Virus record (IMG/VR): IMGVR_UViG_3300037150_000193 | Location: 1 to 28,620 of that record | Source: a virus | Strand: one strand, 5' to 3' | Length of the DNA stretch: 28,620 nt | Shown: positions 1-6,914 of the stretch, one piece after another | Layout: the number at the start of each line of letters is the position of its first letter | How positions within the stretch are numbered: position 1 is the first letter of the stretch | Program-made: the position numbers and the translations under genes | Notes under the pieces: model-generated | Database searches by the model: none | The model's input: only the letters and a program-made list of their open reading frames with translations | What the model was told of the DNA's origin: nothing

Positions 1-1040
1 TGACTCACCGAACACATTTGCTCTTGAGATTGTGATTGCAGGGCATCCAGCGTTCCCAACGGAGTATTGACCTGAACAACCTCTTCGGTATCTTTATCGA
101 GCAACATCAGCCCTTTATTGCTACGCCCGAGAGTAAATAGCTCCGCGCGCGCGAAGAGATCCGTACCGTCGCAAGCCGGCCCTTCGCCGCCCTGCAAAAC
201 CTGATCCATCTTAGTTGCGAGAACGGTAATGCTGAAATTGTTGATGAGATCCGCTACGCTCTGCCTGGTGCGAAGCCAATTATTAACGTAAGGCTCCGCA
301 AGTTGGCTCAAACTGATCCCGCCAAAATTGAAGGCTGGTTTGAGCATATCCGGCAACGGCCTGGTGATAATCGTCATGAGGCGGGAAGAATGAATTTTCT
401 TACCGAGCATGAACCAAAAAGGTGGGTTGTAAAAATCAGGCGCGCTCGGATCGATAGCGTTATAAGAGAGCGGAGTTGTCCACATCGCCTCAACTGCCTT
501 AACTCGAATCTTCGCACCTTTCTTGATGGTTTTGTTGCTCAGAATGAGCGGGGTTTCCAAATCCTGATTGTCAATAACGAGTACGATTTGAGCGCGGCCA
601 AAATAACTATCGTGCTCTGCGGCCAAGGCGATTACATCCTTGAGCCCAATTTCGGTAATCGCTTGCTCTAACTTCGTGAGCTTGTCTTTGGTTTCATCGC
701 CGGCCGTCTCAGAGCTGTTGAGTGTAATCCATTCCCGAGTTACGGCCGTTGCCATCGCATTTGCAAACGCGCGGTACTCGGGGCGAGTGGCGAGAAAGGC
801 GAGATAGGGGTAACCGGGGAAGCCAACAACCTCAGGGCTCAATCCCCAAGCCGATAGCCCGTAGGTATATGCGTTGCTCGCAAACTCGCTATCCATAGCG
901 ATTGCCGGCTTCGTTCCTACGGGTACCACGCCTGGAAACAGCTCGGGGGCCTGTAGAGGAAAGCGCGGGGCTTCCTGAGCCTTTGTACGCGCCTTGCTAA
1001 CCGCTGATCGGAGACTGTTCGGCCTGGGTTTCTTCGGCAT
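1..1040 (-). CDS. Phage portal protein, DUF1073/HI1409 family (C-terminal part outside window)
   Basis: This is the vertex protein through which DNA enters the capsid and on which the terminase docks. About 346 N-terminal residues are visible and the rest lies beyond the left edge. The stretch FGGISLSQLAEPYVNNW followed by RTRQSVADLINNFSI is characteristic of DUF1073 portals, as is the earlier segment REWITLNSSE. The start is the ATG at 1040, preceded by a GGAG Shine-Dalgarno about ten bases upstream; it overlaps the upstream zinc-ribbon gene by 44 bases in another frame. It is the last visible gene of the leftward packaging operon terS-terL-portal, the usual order. The family assignment comes from recognised sequence pattern; the C-terminal part cannot be checked here. 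Confidence 0.88.
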   Translation of the reverse strand, partial: MPKKPRPNSLRSAVSKARTKAQEAPRFPLQAPELFPGVVPVGTKPAIAMDSEFASNAYTYGLSAWGLSPEVVGFPGYPYLAFLATRPEYRAFANAMATAVTREWITLNSSETAGDETKDKLTKLEQAITEIGLKDVIALAAEHDSYFGRAQIVLVIDNQDLETPLILSNKTIKKGAKIRVKAVEAMWTTPLSYNAIDPSAPDFYNPPFWFMLGKKIHSSRLMTIITRPLPDMLKPAFNFGGISLSQLAEPYVNNWLRTRQSVADLINNFSITVLATKMDQVLQGGEGPACDGTDLFARAELFTLGRSNKGLMLLDKDTEEVVQVNTPLGTLDALQSQSQEQMCSVS

Positions 1041-1227
1041 CGCTTCCGTACTCCTGAGATTCCTTGTAGAGTGTACCGCAATCCGCGCACAAAATAACGC
1101 GATGATCCTTCATTACTCCCTGTTCGGAAACTCGATAGATAGCCCTCAAAATCTCATCGCCAGGCCAAATATCATCGCCGCACTCATCACAATTACACGG
1201 AAGAGTGGCACGCGCCGAATCACTCAT
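997..1227 (-). CDS. Small zinc-ribbon protein, function unknown
   Basis: This 76-residue protein has two cysteine knuckles, CNCDEC near residue 11 and CADC near residue 47. That is a treble-clef or zinc-ribbon arrangement with a central hydrophobic strand. A reading frame runs further upstream, but the ATG at 1227 is preferred because it sits in an ATGAGTGA overlap with the stop of the preceding gene, a classical coupled start; the longer version would bury that gene. The tail is acidic (GSDAEETQAEQ). Its place between a 105-residue hypothetical gene and the portal suggests a virion or packaging accessory, which is inference from position only. No specific family was recognised. Confidence 0.7.
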   Translation of the reverse strand: MSDSARATLPCNCDECGDDIWPGDEILRAIYRVSEQGVMKDHRVILCADCGTLYKESQEYGSDAEETQAEQSPISG

Positions 1228-1537
1228 AACTGAAATCCCGCTTGAGAGAGGAGTAACAAACGAACCGAGGAACACGCGAGCGAAGTAAATCGAGCATCGC
1301 CTCAAATCCAAGAATCTCATCAACGAAATAAATCCGCCCGTCCCAAACCGCAAGCGCGGTCCATCCAACGCGATAGTAGAGCCGCGCGGTATACATCGGC
1401 GGGGGAGTGTTCGGGAAATCCATCGGTTGCCATTGAAACGTGTAGGGCATCTTATCAGCGATGTAATCCGCCCAACCCTCATAGACTAGCGGCCGAGGAG
1501 CGCAATTCATTTCAACCCATGTACGTTTAGGTCGCAT
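1220..1537 (-). CDS. Hypothetical protein, 105 residues
   Basis: I do not recognise this family. The protein is soluble, rich in aromatic residues (PYTFQWQPMDF, ARLYYRVGW), with a C-terminal half rich in Leu, Val and Phe, and no membrane segment or signal peptide. The ATG at 1537 follows the stop codon of the phosphoesterase gene directly and has a GGGGA Shine-Dalgarno six bases upstream. Its stop overlaps the start of the zinc-ribbon gene, so it is the middle member of a coupled trio phosphoesterase - this gene - zinc ribbon. Gene status is supported by the tight spacing at both ends and the ribosome site. Confidence 0.7.
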   Translation of the reverse strand: MRPKRTWVEMNCAPRPLVYEGWADYIADKMPYTFQWQPMDFPNTPPPMYTARLYYRVGWTALAVWDGRIYFVDEILGFEAMLDLLRSRVPRFVCYSSLKRDFSYE

Positions 1538-2416
1538 CTATCTCCCCGTTGCCAGTTTCCAGGCCGCTAAGTTTTTGTATGGAGTGAACGCATGAACCTT
1601 AGGATCGAGAACCACACAAGGGTATTGAGGTTGAGTGAAAATCGAGAAGTAACGCTCAGCGTAGAGCGAGCCTGTGTTGAGCGTGCCGGCAACCATCGAT
1701 AGGCGCTCTGTTGGGCCGTCATAGTAGTGCATGAAAGCTGGCGTATGAATATCGCCCATAAGCGCGATCTCTCGATCAATCCCCTGGAATCTCATGTACC
1801 GTTGGCCCGCGTGACAAGCGTTCAGATAGGAATAACCCCTGAACTTGTGACTGACGCCAATGCGATAGGTTTGCTTACCCACCTGAATATCAGCGTGGCC
1901 GATGCCATCGAAGTAAACCGCGCGCTTACCGAGCAACCATTTCATGACGCCAAAGCCGGCCTGTTTCTCGGTGCGCTCATCCTCATGGTTGCCCCAGGTA
2001 CAGAACGCAACCTTCGGGGAGATTTCCTTAAACCAATCTTCCACGAATTGCATTTGCTTTTCAGGAGAGAAAATCTGAGCGCATACCTCAGCCACGGATC
2101 GGAGCTTAATTGCCATCTCCGCAAGATCTCCGATGATGGCAATGTAAATCTGAGGATCAGCTAGGATTTGCTCAGTCATTTTGCGGAAGATCTTGTAATT
2201 TGTTCCCCGGCTCCCAATGTGCTGATCGGAGAAAGGGAGCAAGCAAATCGGGAGCTTGCCGTCGCCCAACTTTATTTTCGCGTGTTTCTGAGATACGCTC
2301 GCGCGCCGATAAAGCTCTTGGAGCTTAATGCTCGCCGTAGACCACTCCCGCCAACTGAATTCCGCTTTCTTTTTATTGGCGCGAACGGAGGTAACAACAG
2401 CATCTTTTAGTTTCAT
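1538..2416 (-). CDS. Calcineurin-like metallophosphoesterase
   Basis: This is a two-metal phosphoesterase of 292 residues. The metal-binding signatures are in order: SDQHIGS (Asp64, His66), GDLAE (Asp97), GNHED (Asn143, His144), VSHKF (His190) and GDIHTP (Asp222, His224, in place of the usual GHTH). The first fifty residues are basic and helical and may bind nucleic acid. The substrate is unknown; family members act on nucleic acids, nucleotides or phosphoproteins. It starts within an ATGA overlap with the 90-residue gene upstream and belongs to the leftward packaging operon. Similar phosphoesterases occur in phage genomes between terminase and portal genes, but a role in packaging has not been shown as far as I know. 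Confidence 0.85.
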   Translation of the reverse strand: MKLKDAVVTSVRANKKKAEFSWREWSTASIKLQELYRRASVSQKHAKIKLGDGKLPICLLPFSDQHIGSRGTNYKIFRKMTEQILADPQIYIAIIGDLAEMAIKLRSVAEVCAQIFSPEKQMQFVEDWFKEISPKVAFCTWGNHEDERTEKQAGFGVMKWLLGKRAVYFDGIGHADIQVGKQTYRIGVSHKFRGYSYLNACHAGQRYMRFQGIDREIALMGDIHTPAFMHYYDGPTERLSMVAGTLNTGSLYAERYFSIFTQPQYPCVVLDPKVHAFTPYKNLAAWKLATGR

Positions 2417-2685
2417 GGTTTTGATTGTCTCACAAATTCAGAGATGGCTTTCGGGTTCCCCCAATAGCGGCTCGCGGGAGTTTTTGTATTGTAATTTTTC
2501 AACGTTGGAGATTCAAAGAAATGGTTATAACGAATGGAACCGGGATTCACTTTTGCTCTTGCCGCCAACTCCTGAATCGTAAAAATCTCATCGACAGGAG
2601 AGCTATCGAGAAAATTCTTGACTCTAATGGTGGTGAGAGAGAGCGGCTGCTCGTAGGGCTTCCCATTTAGCTTTAATTTGGTCAT
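2413..2685 (-). CDS. Small putative DNA-binding protein, 90 residues
   Basis: The middle segment FTIQELAARAKVNPGSIRYNHF (counted as two adjoining helices) looks like a winged-helix or MerR/HTH-like fold: an ELA-x-RAK helix, a turn, then a recognition-like helix. The ends are basic (KLKLNGK at the start, VRQSKP at the end). The only plausible start is the ATG at 2685. It has no Shine-Dalgarno and lies six bases after a TATTAT -10 box, so it may be read from a leaderless transcript. It overlaps the phosphoesterase start by ATGA. The promoter carries a 16-bp palindrome, so the protein could be an autoregulator; that is inference. Confidence 0.65.
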   Translation of the reverse strand: MTKLKLNGKPYEQPLSLTTIRVKNFLDSSPVDEIFTIQELAARAKVNPGSIRYNHFFESPTLKNYNTKTPASRYWGNPKAISEFVRQSKP

Positions 2686-2691
2686 GGATAA

Positions 2692-2719
2692 ATAATAAGG
2701 GCTCAGGGATTATTGTCAA
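2692..2719 (-). promoter_or_regulatory. Strong sigma70-type promoter, leftward
   Basis: The -35 box TTGACA (2719-2714) is perfect and the -10 box TATTAT (2697-2692) differs at one position, with 16 bases between them. The predicted transcription start is at or within one base of the ATG at 2685, leaving no room for a ribosome site. It should drive the 2685-to-portal genes separately from the terminase promoter. Confidence 0.65.
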
Positions 2720-2736
2720 CCCCTGAGCCCTTATTA
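2693..2736. promoter_or_regulatory. 16-bp perfect inverted repeat overlapping the promoter (operator candidate)
   Basis: The arms 2693-2708 and 2721-2736 are perfectly complementary (core GGGCTCAGGG / CCCTGAGCCC) around a 12-base centre that contains the -35 box. One arm covers the spacer and the -10 box, and the other lies just upstream of the -35. As RNA it could form a strong hairpin that ends transcription of the upstream gene at 2802-3050, but there is no clear U-run. The placement over both promoter elements fits a repressor operator better. Confidence 0.55.
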
Positions 2737-2801
2737 CGCTCTAGCTTGTAACTCCGCGTTCCTCCATTTCCTCACCGCATTCGATGATTTAATTTGCTTC
2801 C

Positions 2802-3050
2802 CTACTTACCTTCGGGGCGCTTATCCAGACCCTTTTCTGCGAGGATGGCGGCCAAATCGTCAACATGTAAACAATCGCAAAGGCACGCTCTCGCGTTTGT
2901 TGGCTGTACCGGCGCGATATTTCCGTTGCAATAGTCGTTTCCCGGCGTTGCGCTATGCAATACACCGAAAGCCTCAATCGTAGCCCCGCTATATCCGAGA
3001 CTCACAATTTTGTCACCGTTCTTCGCTTCACGTCCGTTGCGATAGTGCAT
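2802..3050 (-). CDS. Small conserved phage protein, 82 residues
   Basis: The sequence begins MHYRNGREAKNGDKIVSLG and has GNDYCNGNIAPV in the middle and CLCDCLHVDDLAAIL near the end. This pattern resembles a small protein I have seen in several phage genomes, without an assigned function. The N-terminal half reads like a small beta-barrel (NGDKIVSL, GVLHSATPGNDY). Four cysteines at roughly residues 41, 56, 58 and 60 could bind a metal. The ATG at 3050 has a GGAGG ribosome site six bases upstream. It lies 41 bases after terL and ends before the palindromic promoter, so it is probably the last gene of the terS-terL transcript. Confidence 0.65.
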   Translation of the reverse strand: MHYRNGREAKNGDKIVSLGYSGATIEAFGVLHSATPGNDYCNGNIAPVQPTNARACLCDCLHVDDLAAILAEKGLDKRPEGK

Positions 3051-3091
3051 ATTCTTCCTCCGCGTCGAAATCTCGACTCGTTGATTTTACC

Positions 3092-5608
3092 TCATCGCTT
3101 CATCGCATTAGCAAGCGCCGCACCCGAGATCTTCAACCTGCCGAACAATGGATAGAGCCGGCGGAGAGCTTGCGAGAGCGCGTCCACTTGATCATCATGA
3201 GCGGCCGCCGGGAACGTTGTAAGCTCGCTCACCAGAGCTTTAACCCAAGGCGCAATGTCAGGATGCGGAAGGAAGATATTGCGCGCTTCCCATACACTCG
3301 TTACCGCGTGAGCGCGCGCGAGCTTCGATCCGTCAGGCTCAACCGCGAGCAATCCGAAAACTGTTTTCTTGAGGAAGTCGATCACCGCCGGCCCATTGGC
3401 TTTATCTTCAATCAGGATCTCGCGCGAGATCGGATCTTCTGAACGCAACGACGCAACCTCATCGGCCGTCTTTGTGAAGCTCATGCGAGCCCGGCGTTGA
3501 GCGAGTAAGTAAGCGTTCGCCCCTTTCTTGCCCCATTTTTGCCCAACAACGTAATCGGTACCGTCAGTATCTTTGAACGTGCAATCCCACGAATCGATCA
3601 CCTTATCGAAGCTCTTTGGGAGATCCTTCGGAAGATAGTATTGAATGCCGATTTCCTTGAATACGTTGCCTCCGAGCGCCTTAGGGCTCTGCTGATAAAG
3701 AGCTGACCACCAGTAATCTGAAAGCTCATGCTTAAACTCTAAGACTTGCTCCAACGGATGCAGCGCGGGAACGAGCGCGCCTTTGGGTAATGCGGGGTTG
3801 TAGCCTACTTCGTTCGGATCGTTAAGAGCTGGAAACCTCAAGATCGTCAGGCGCGGATTACCGGCGTACATCTCGATTACACGGCCACTCAAATCATCTT
3901 CGGCCCACCTGGTCGCCATGATGATCGTTCCTGAATTCGCGCTCATGCGCGTTTTGCTGGTGGATTGAAACCAATTCCAGATTTTTTCCTTCGTGACTAA
4001 CGATAGAGCTTCCTCGTTATTTTTGATCGGATCGTCAATGATGAAAATATCGGCCGGCTTGCCGGTAAATCCGCCCCCTACGCCATCGCTGATGTAAGAA
4101 CCCGCGCCGCTCGGCGAAGTGAACTCACCATTTCGATTGACGGTATATTTGCGTTTATCCATCGCAACGGGGAAGAGAATTAGATGCTTTGAGCCCGCCA
4201 GGTTGCGGCGAACATCCAGACTCATCGAAGATGAAAGGCTTGAAGAATAACTCGCCGCCGCGATGCGAATATTCGGCTGAGATCCCAACAGGAACGCCGG
4301 CAACTTACGCGATACCATCTCTGAGTTGTGAGTGGGGATCAGGGAGTGCCCGATCAGGTACATCCCATCTTCCCTGTCCACCTGAATGCAATGGCCTTGC
4401 TTCCCCCAATCCCCAAACTCAATCGATTTGATTGCAACTCGCCGTTTCTTGGAGAAAACTTTAATTTTCTTTCGTTCTAAGCGACAAGGAATTTCTAGAT
4501 CCGGGTTGAAGCCCACAACCCAGTAATCTCGCGTTCCCTGAATGCCGCTCGTGCTCAATTTCGGCGATTCCTTTACGATCGTTGCGCGCCAACCGAACGT
4601 TGCGACTAGCTGAGCGACACAATCCGCCAAACTGCGCTCAGCTGTTGTAAATACAACTCTCCCGTTTTCCTGATAAACGTATCCGTCAGTATCGATGAGC
4701 CCTGCAAGCAATTGAAGACGAGCGTCAATCGAGCTTGTCAAGTACTGATCGGGAATGAATTTGGACTTCCATTCTTTTGGCTTGGACGCTACTCCAGCCG
4801 CTTTGAGATCTTGCCAAAGCCCCTTAAAGGAAATCGTAAGAACGCCCGTCTCCTGGTGAGCCCAAAGCCCCATGACCGGGTAGCCATCCGCAGCAATCCC
4901 GTTCGCAACTTCAATATCCATCCAATCGCTGGAAATGCGAGGTGCGACTCGCGTGCCATCCCCAAGCCAAGCCCCGAGAGTATAGGGAGCAACAGGAAGC
5001 TTGCTCGCAACGCCACACAGTGGCGTAACGTGGGGCAACTGATAGTTAAAGCGAGAACCCCGCTCGCCCTGAATACCGCTAACAAGTAGAGGATTTGAGC
5101 GAACTGAGCGTCTCCCCAACGTCATCATTTGACGAGCCGATAAGACACAATCTCGCTTTAAATCTCGACTTCTCACAGCCCATTCGTGATTCTCGTGACA
5201 AAAGAAAACAGAGCCATCGGTCAGTTCGATTCGGCAATTCGAAGGGGATTTGCCGGAAACTGCAATTACTCGGCAAGTCGAGCCGTCTGGGGAAAACAGC
5301 TCGTCGCCCACAGCGAGTTCGCTGTGTGTCTTCCACCCACTCGCAGAGAGTACGGGAGTCGAGTCTTCAATTTGCTTGCCATGTTGCGGAGGAGCTTCGA
5401 GAATAAGAATCGGACGAAGGCCGGCGTTCACATCCTGAATGAATTTATCAAGCGCCGCACAAACAACCTCGGAGAACGCGCTTACCTTGAAATCAGGGGA
5501 AGTGTATTTGATGTAATCGAGCAATCGCTCGCAAGCTAAGCGCCTTTCGAGTAACCAGGCTCCCGCCGCCTGGGGGCATTCTTCCTCGGCTATTGTCTCA
5601 AGTTCCAT
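3092..5608 (-). CDS. terL: Terminase large subunit (TerL) interrupted by an intein
   Basis: This is the ATP-driven DNA packaging motor and headful/cos nuclease: 838 residues as translated, 488 after removal of the 350-residue intein. The P-loop is split. APPQHGK (72-78) is followed by the intein (79-428), and the motif resumes with Ser429, restoring HGKSEMVSRK. Walker B is IFIIDDP (Asp525, Asp526), and MATRW (about 564-568) looks like the coupling motif. The C-terminal RNase H-like nuclease has IDSWD (Asp672), LIEDK (Asp735) and HDDQVDAL (Asp805, Asp806, Asp809). Without splicing the ATPase site cannot form, so packaging depends on splicing. The ATG at 5608 has no ribosome site but has TATTAT seven bases upstream. 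It follows terS by 127 bases. Confidence 0.95.
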   Translation of the reverse strand: MELETIAEEECPQAAGAWLLERRLACERLLDYIKYTSPDFKVSAFSEVVCAALDKFIQDVNAGLRPILILEAPPQHGKQIEDSTPVLSASGWKTHSELAVGDELFSPDGSTCRVIAVSGKSPSNCRIELTDGSVFFCHENHEWAVRSRDLKRDCVLSARQMMTLGRRSVRSNPLLVSGIQGERGSRFNYQLPHVTPLCGVASKLPVAPYTLGAWLGDGTRVAPRISSDWMDIEVANGIAADGYPVMGLWAHQETGVLTISFKGLWQDLKAAGVASKPKEWKSKFIPDQYLTSSIDARLQLLAGLIDTDGYVYQENGRVVFTTAERSLADCVAQLVATFGWRATIVKESPKLSTSGIQGTRDYWVVGFNPDLEIPCRLERKKIKVFSKKRRVAIKSIEFGDWGKQGHCIQVDREDGMYLIGHSLIPTHNSEMVSRKLPAFLLGSQPNIRIAAASYSSSLSSSMSLDVRRNLAGSKHLILFPVAMDKRKYTVNRNGEFTSPSGAGSYISDGVGGGFTGKPADIFIIDDPIKNNEEALSLVTKEKIWNWFQSTSKTRMSANSGTIIMATRWAEDDLSGRVIEMYAGNPRLTILRFPALNDPNEVGYNPALPKGALVPALHPLEQVLEFKHELSDYWWSALYQQSPKALGGNVFKEIGIQYYLPKDLPKSFDKVIDSWDCTFKDTDGTDYVVGQKWGKKGANAYLLAQRRARMSFTKTADEVASLRSEDPISREILIEDKANGPAVIDFLKKTVFGLLAVEPDGSKLARAHAVTSVWEARNIFLPHPDIAPWVKALVSELTTFPAAAHDDQVDALSQALRRLYPLFGRLKISGAALANAMKR
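4325..5374 (-). other. Class 3 intein with LAGLIDADG homing endonuclease inside TerL
   Basis: Intein residues correspond to TerL 79-428. The first residue is Gln79, not Cys, Ser or Ala. Block A is QIEDSTPVLSASGW; block B ends CHENHEW (His141, Trp143); block F is GHCIQVDRE with Cys407 where Asp is usual; block G is IPTHN followed by Ser429. Trp at B:12, Cys at F:4 and Thr at G:5 (Thr426) are the signature of class 3 inteins, in which the block F cysteine starts splicing instead of residue 1. The endonuclease motifs are LGAWLGDGT (211-219) and LLAGLIDTDGYV (300-311), both with their acidic residue, so homing activity is probably intact. Insertion between Lys and Ser of Walker A is a typical intein site. 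Confidence 0.9.
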
Positions 5609-5624
5609 GAGCTAAATAATACAT

Positions 5625-5722
5625 GGAAGCGGAAAGCCCGCTCGCAACCGGCCCAAGAGGAGTAGGGCGCTGTACGAGCGGGCTATTTTGGCGCGGCCCG
5701 GAAAGAGGTTGCAATCGCTTCC
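5625..5722 (-). promoter_or_regulatory. Nested inverted repeats in the terS-terL gap
   Basis: The 127-base gap between terS and terL holds an inner pair, AGCCCGCTCG (5635-5644) with CGAGCGGGCT (5675-5684), and an outer pair, GGAAGCG (5625-5631) with CGCTTCC (5716-5722). A leftward transcript from terS would fold into a two-tier stem just upstream of terL. It could be an attenuator, an RNA processing site or a packaging-site element. A TATTAT box (5621-5616) follows, seven bases before the terL ATG. Confidence 0.4.
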
Positions 5723-5735
5723 GCGCTCTATGGTT

Positions 5736-6539
5736 TTATTTTACACCTTCAATTGTTTTAGGTCTAGCAAGCGGTAATTTAAGGCGGCCGGCCGCGATGG
5801 CCGCGAGCTGATCGTTGCTCAACTCATCCGCTGTAAATGCCGCAACGGGAATCGGGCCGCCCCCTGGGCCACTAATTTGCTTGCGGTCAATCGTCATTCC
5901 GAGAAATTTAGCTATATTTTCCAGCGCCCCATCCTGATCTCTGAACTTTACTTCGATGCCTTCCTTCGTTTGCTTGATGCCCGCGAATAGCCGGCGCGCC
6001 GGCCCGCTGAGCTTGCGAATGTCGTTGACCATGACGCGCGAGAACCCATCACCATGACAAACCGGGCAATCAGCGAGCGGCGGATTATGCGGCGAGTACC
6101 CGAAGCCTCCGAGCCCATCAGGCGCTACGCGCGCCGGGCATGGCTGAGCGCACTTCGGAGCGCATCGATGCGCGAGCGCGAGAGCAACCGCGTTCTCGTA
6201 TTCAAATTGCGTCCATTGATAGAGATGATTTACGCCGTGGCAATGCCGGCAACATTCGATCCGCAAATAAATTATTTCGCTCGGATCGGCTGAGTGAATG
6301 TCGCGCCATTCGTTGAGTACCCATTCGACGGTCAGCGCAGCGGCCTGGGCGAGTTCTCGCTGTCTCGCTTCGATGGCGGCCACTATGACAGGATTTAACA
6401 TAAGCTCCGAAGCGTGCTGTTGAGCCGAACGCGGAGAATACCCCGCGCGAATGGCGGCCTGAGTCCCATTAAAATCAATAGGATACTCAATCACAAAGCG
6501 CCGTTGGAGATCCGAACGAAGCTGTAATTGTTCATTCAC
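5736..6539 (-). CDS. terS: Terminase small subunit with cysteine-rich insertion
   Basis: This is the DNA-recognition subunit of the packaging motor. The N-terminal helix-turn-helix is of the Terminase_2 type: QRRFVIEYPIDFNGTQAAI followed by RAGYSPRSAQQHASELM (residues 12-47). A cysteine-rich insertion runs from about 95 to 162: CCRHCHG (96, 97, 100), CAPKCAQPC (126, 130, 134) and CPVCHGDG (158, 161), probably zinc-binding. The C-terminal half has GALENIAKFLG, a typical oligomerisation segment. At 267 residues it is longer than the usual 150-200, and the insertion accounts for the difference. The start is GTG at 6539; an in-frame stop lies six bases upstream, so no earlier start is possible. 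Neighbouring terL and portal confirm the role. Confidence 0.9.
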   Translation of the reverse strand: MNEQLQLRSDLQRRFVIEYPIDFNGTQAAIRAGYSPRSAQQHASELMLNPVIVAAIEARQRELAQAAALTVEWVLNEWRDIHSADPSEIIYLRIECCRHCHGVNHLYQWTQFEYENAVALALAHRCAPKCAQPCPARVAPDGLGGFGYSPHNPPLADCPVCHGDGFSRVMVNDIRKLSGPARRLFAGIKQTKEGIEVKFRDQDGALENIAKFLGMTIDRKQISGPGGGPIPVAAFTADELSNDQLAAIAAGRLKLPLARPKTIEGVK

Positions 6540-6545
6540 GACTCA

Positions 6546-6575
6546 ATCATCCACAAAATGACGGCTAATTGTCAA
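6546..6575 (-). promoter_or_regulatory. Leftward promoter for terS
   Basis: The -35 box is TTGACA (6575-6570) and the -10 is GATGAT (6551-6546), with an 18-base spacer. The -10 ends six bases before the GTG start of terS, predicting a leaderless or near-leaderless transcript. Iteron-like copies start 15 bases further upstream (6591). Confidence 0.5.
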
Positions 6576-6590
6576 TAGTTAGATAGACTC

Positions 6591-6866
6591 TTACCCCGTA
6601 GCGGCAACGGGGTAATAACGGGGTAAAGTAACGGGGTAATCATTTAACTCCTTTATTTTCTATAATATACTCTCTATATATTCTTCTAATACCCCGTCAC
6701 CCCGTTGCTATCAGTCGCACGCTACATAGCAGAAATGAATGTACAAAGTACAATAGTTAGATTGTAGTAGATACAACTAACAACTATCATCTAATAAATT
6801 TGTTACGTCGATGTACTCTTAGGGGGTACGACCTGAAGCGCTACGGGGTATCGGGCAATGGGGTAA
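6591..6866. repeat. Iteron-like CGGGGTAA repeats around an AT-rich core; only gene-free stretch over 300 bases (6540-6914)
   Basis: Copies of ACGGGGTAA lie at 6607-6615, 6618-6626 and 6631-6639, with shortened or variant copies at 6843-6850 and 6858-6866. Inverted copies lie at 6591-6599, 6690-6697 and 6699-6706. Between the clusters, 6640-6690 is almost pure A/T with pyrimidine runs and a TATAAT. A small dyad TGTAC-AAA-GTACA follows near 6741, and an imperfect dyad at about 6752-6788. The layout (iterons plus an easily melted segment, between divergent promoters) resembles a replication origin. A packaging-recognition site beside terS or an operator array are the alternatives. No gene is visible here. 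Confidence 0.6.
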
Positions 6867-6877
6867 CTATTTTCTAC

Positions 6878-6907
6878 TTGACAAATACTTGTTTTCATGT
6901 ATATGAT
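6878..6907 (+). promoter_or_regulatory. Rightward promoter of the accessory operon
   Basis: The -35 is a perfect TTGACA (6878-6883) and the -10 is TATGAT (6902-6907), spacer 18. The expected transcription start falls at 6914-6915, the A of the ATG of the first gene, so the transcript would be leaderless. It probably drives the whole rightward block to about 11180. Confidence 0.6.
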
Positions 6908-6914
6908 TGAAAAC

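Noticed and set aside
997-1482. Longer 161-residue version of the zinc-ribbon gene
   Set aside because: The extra N-terminus is Arg-rich and covers the 105-residue gene in another frame; the ATG at 1227 is coupled to that gene's stop.
1727-2164. Rightward 145-residue frame opposite the phosphoesterase gene
   Set aside because: It runs opposite a gene with intact metal-binding motifs and lies inside a leftward operon.
4712-5089. Open frames opposite the intein
   Set aside because: They are antisense to a well supported intein with all motifs; no initiation signal.
6661-6666. Perfect TATAAT in the intergenic AT-rich core as a promoter
   Set aside because: No acceptable -35 at 16-18 bases on either strand; it is expected by chance in such A/T-rich sequence.
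6591-6866. CRISPR array or mini-array
   Set aside because: The repeated word is only 8-9 bases long, occurs in both orientations and has irregular spacing; it is iteron-like, not CRISPR.
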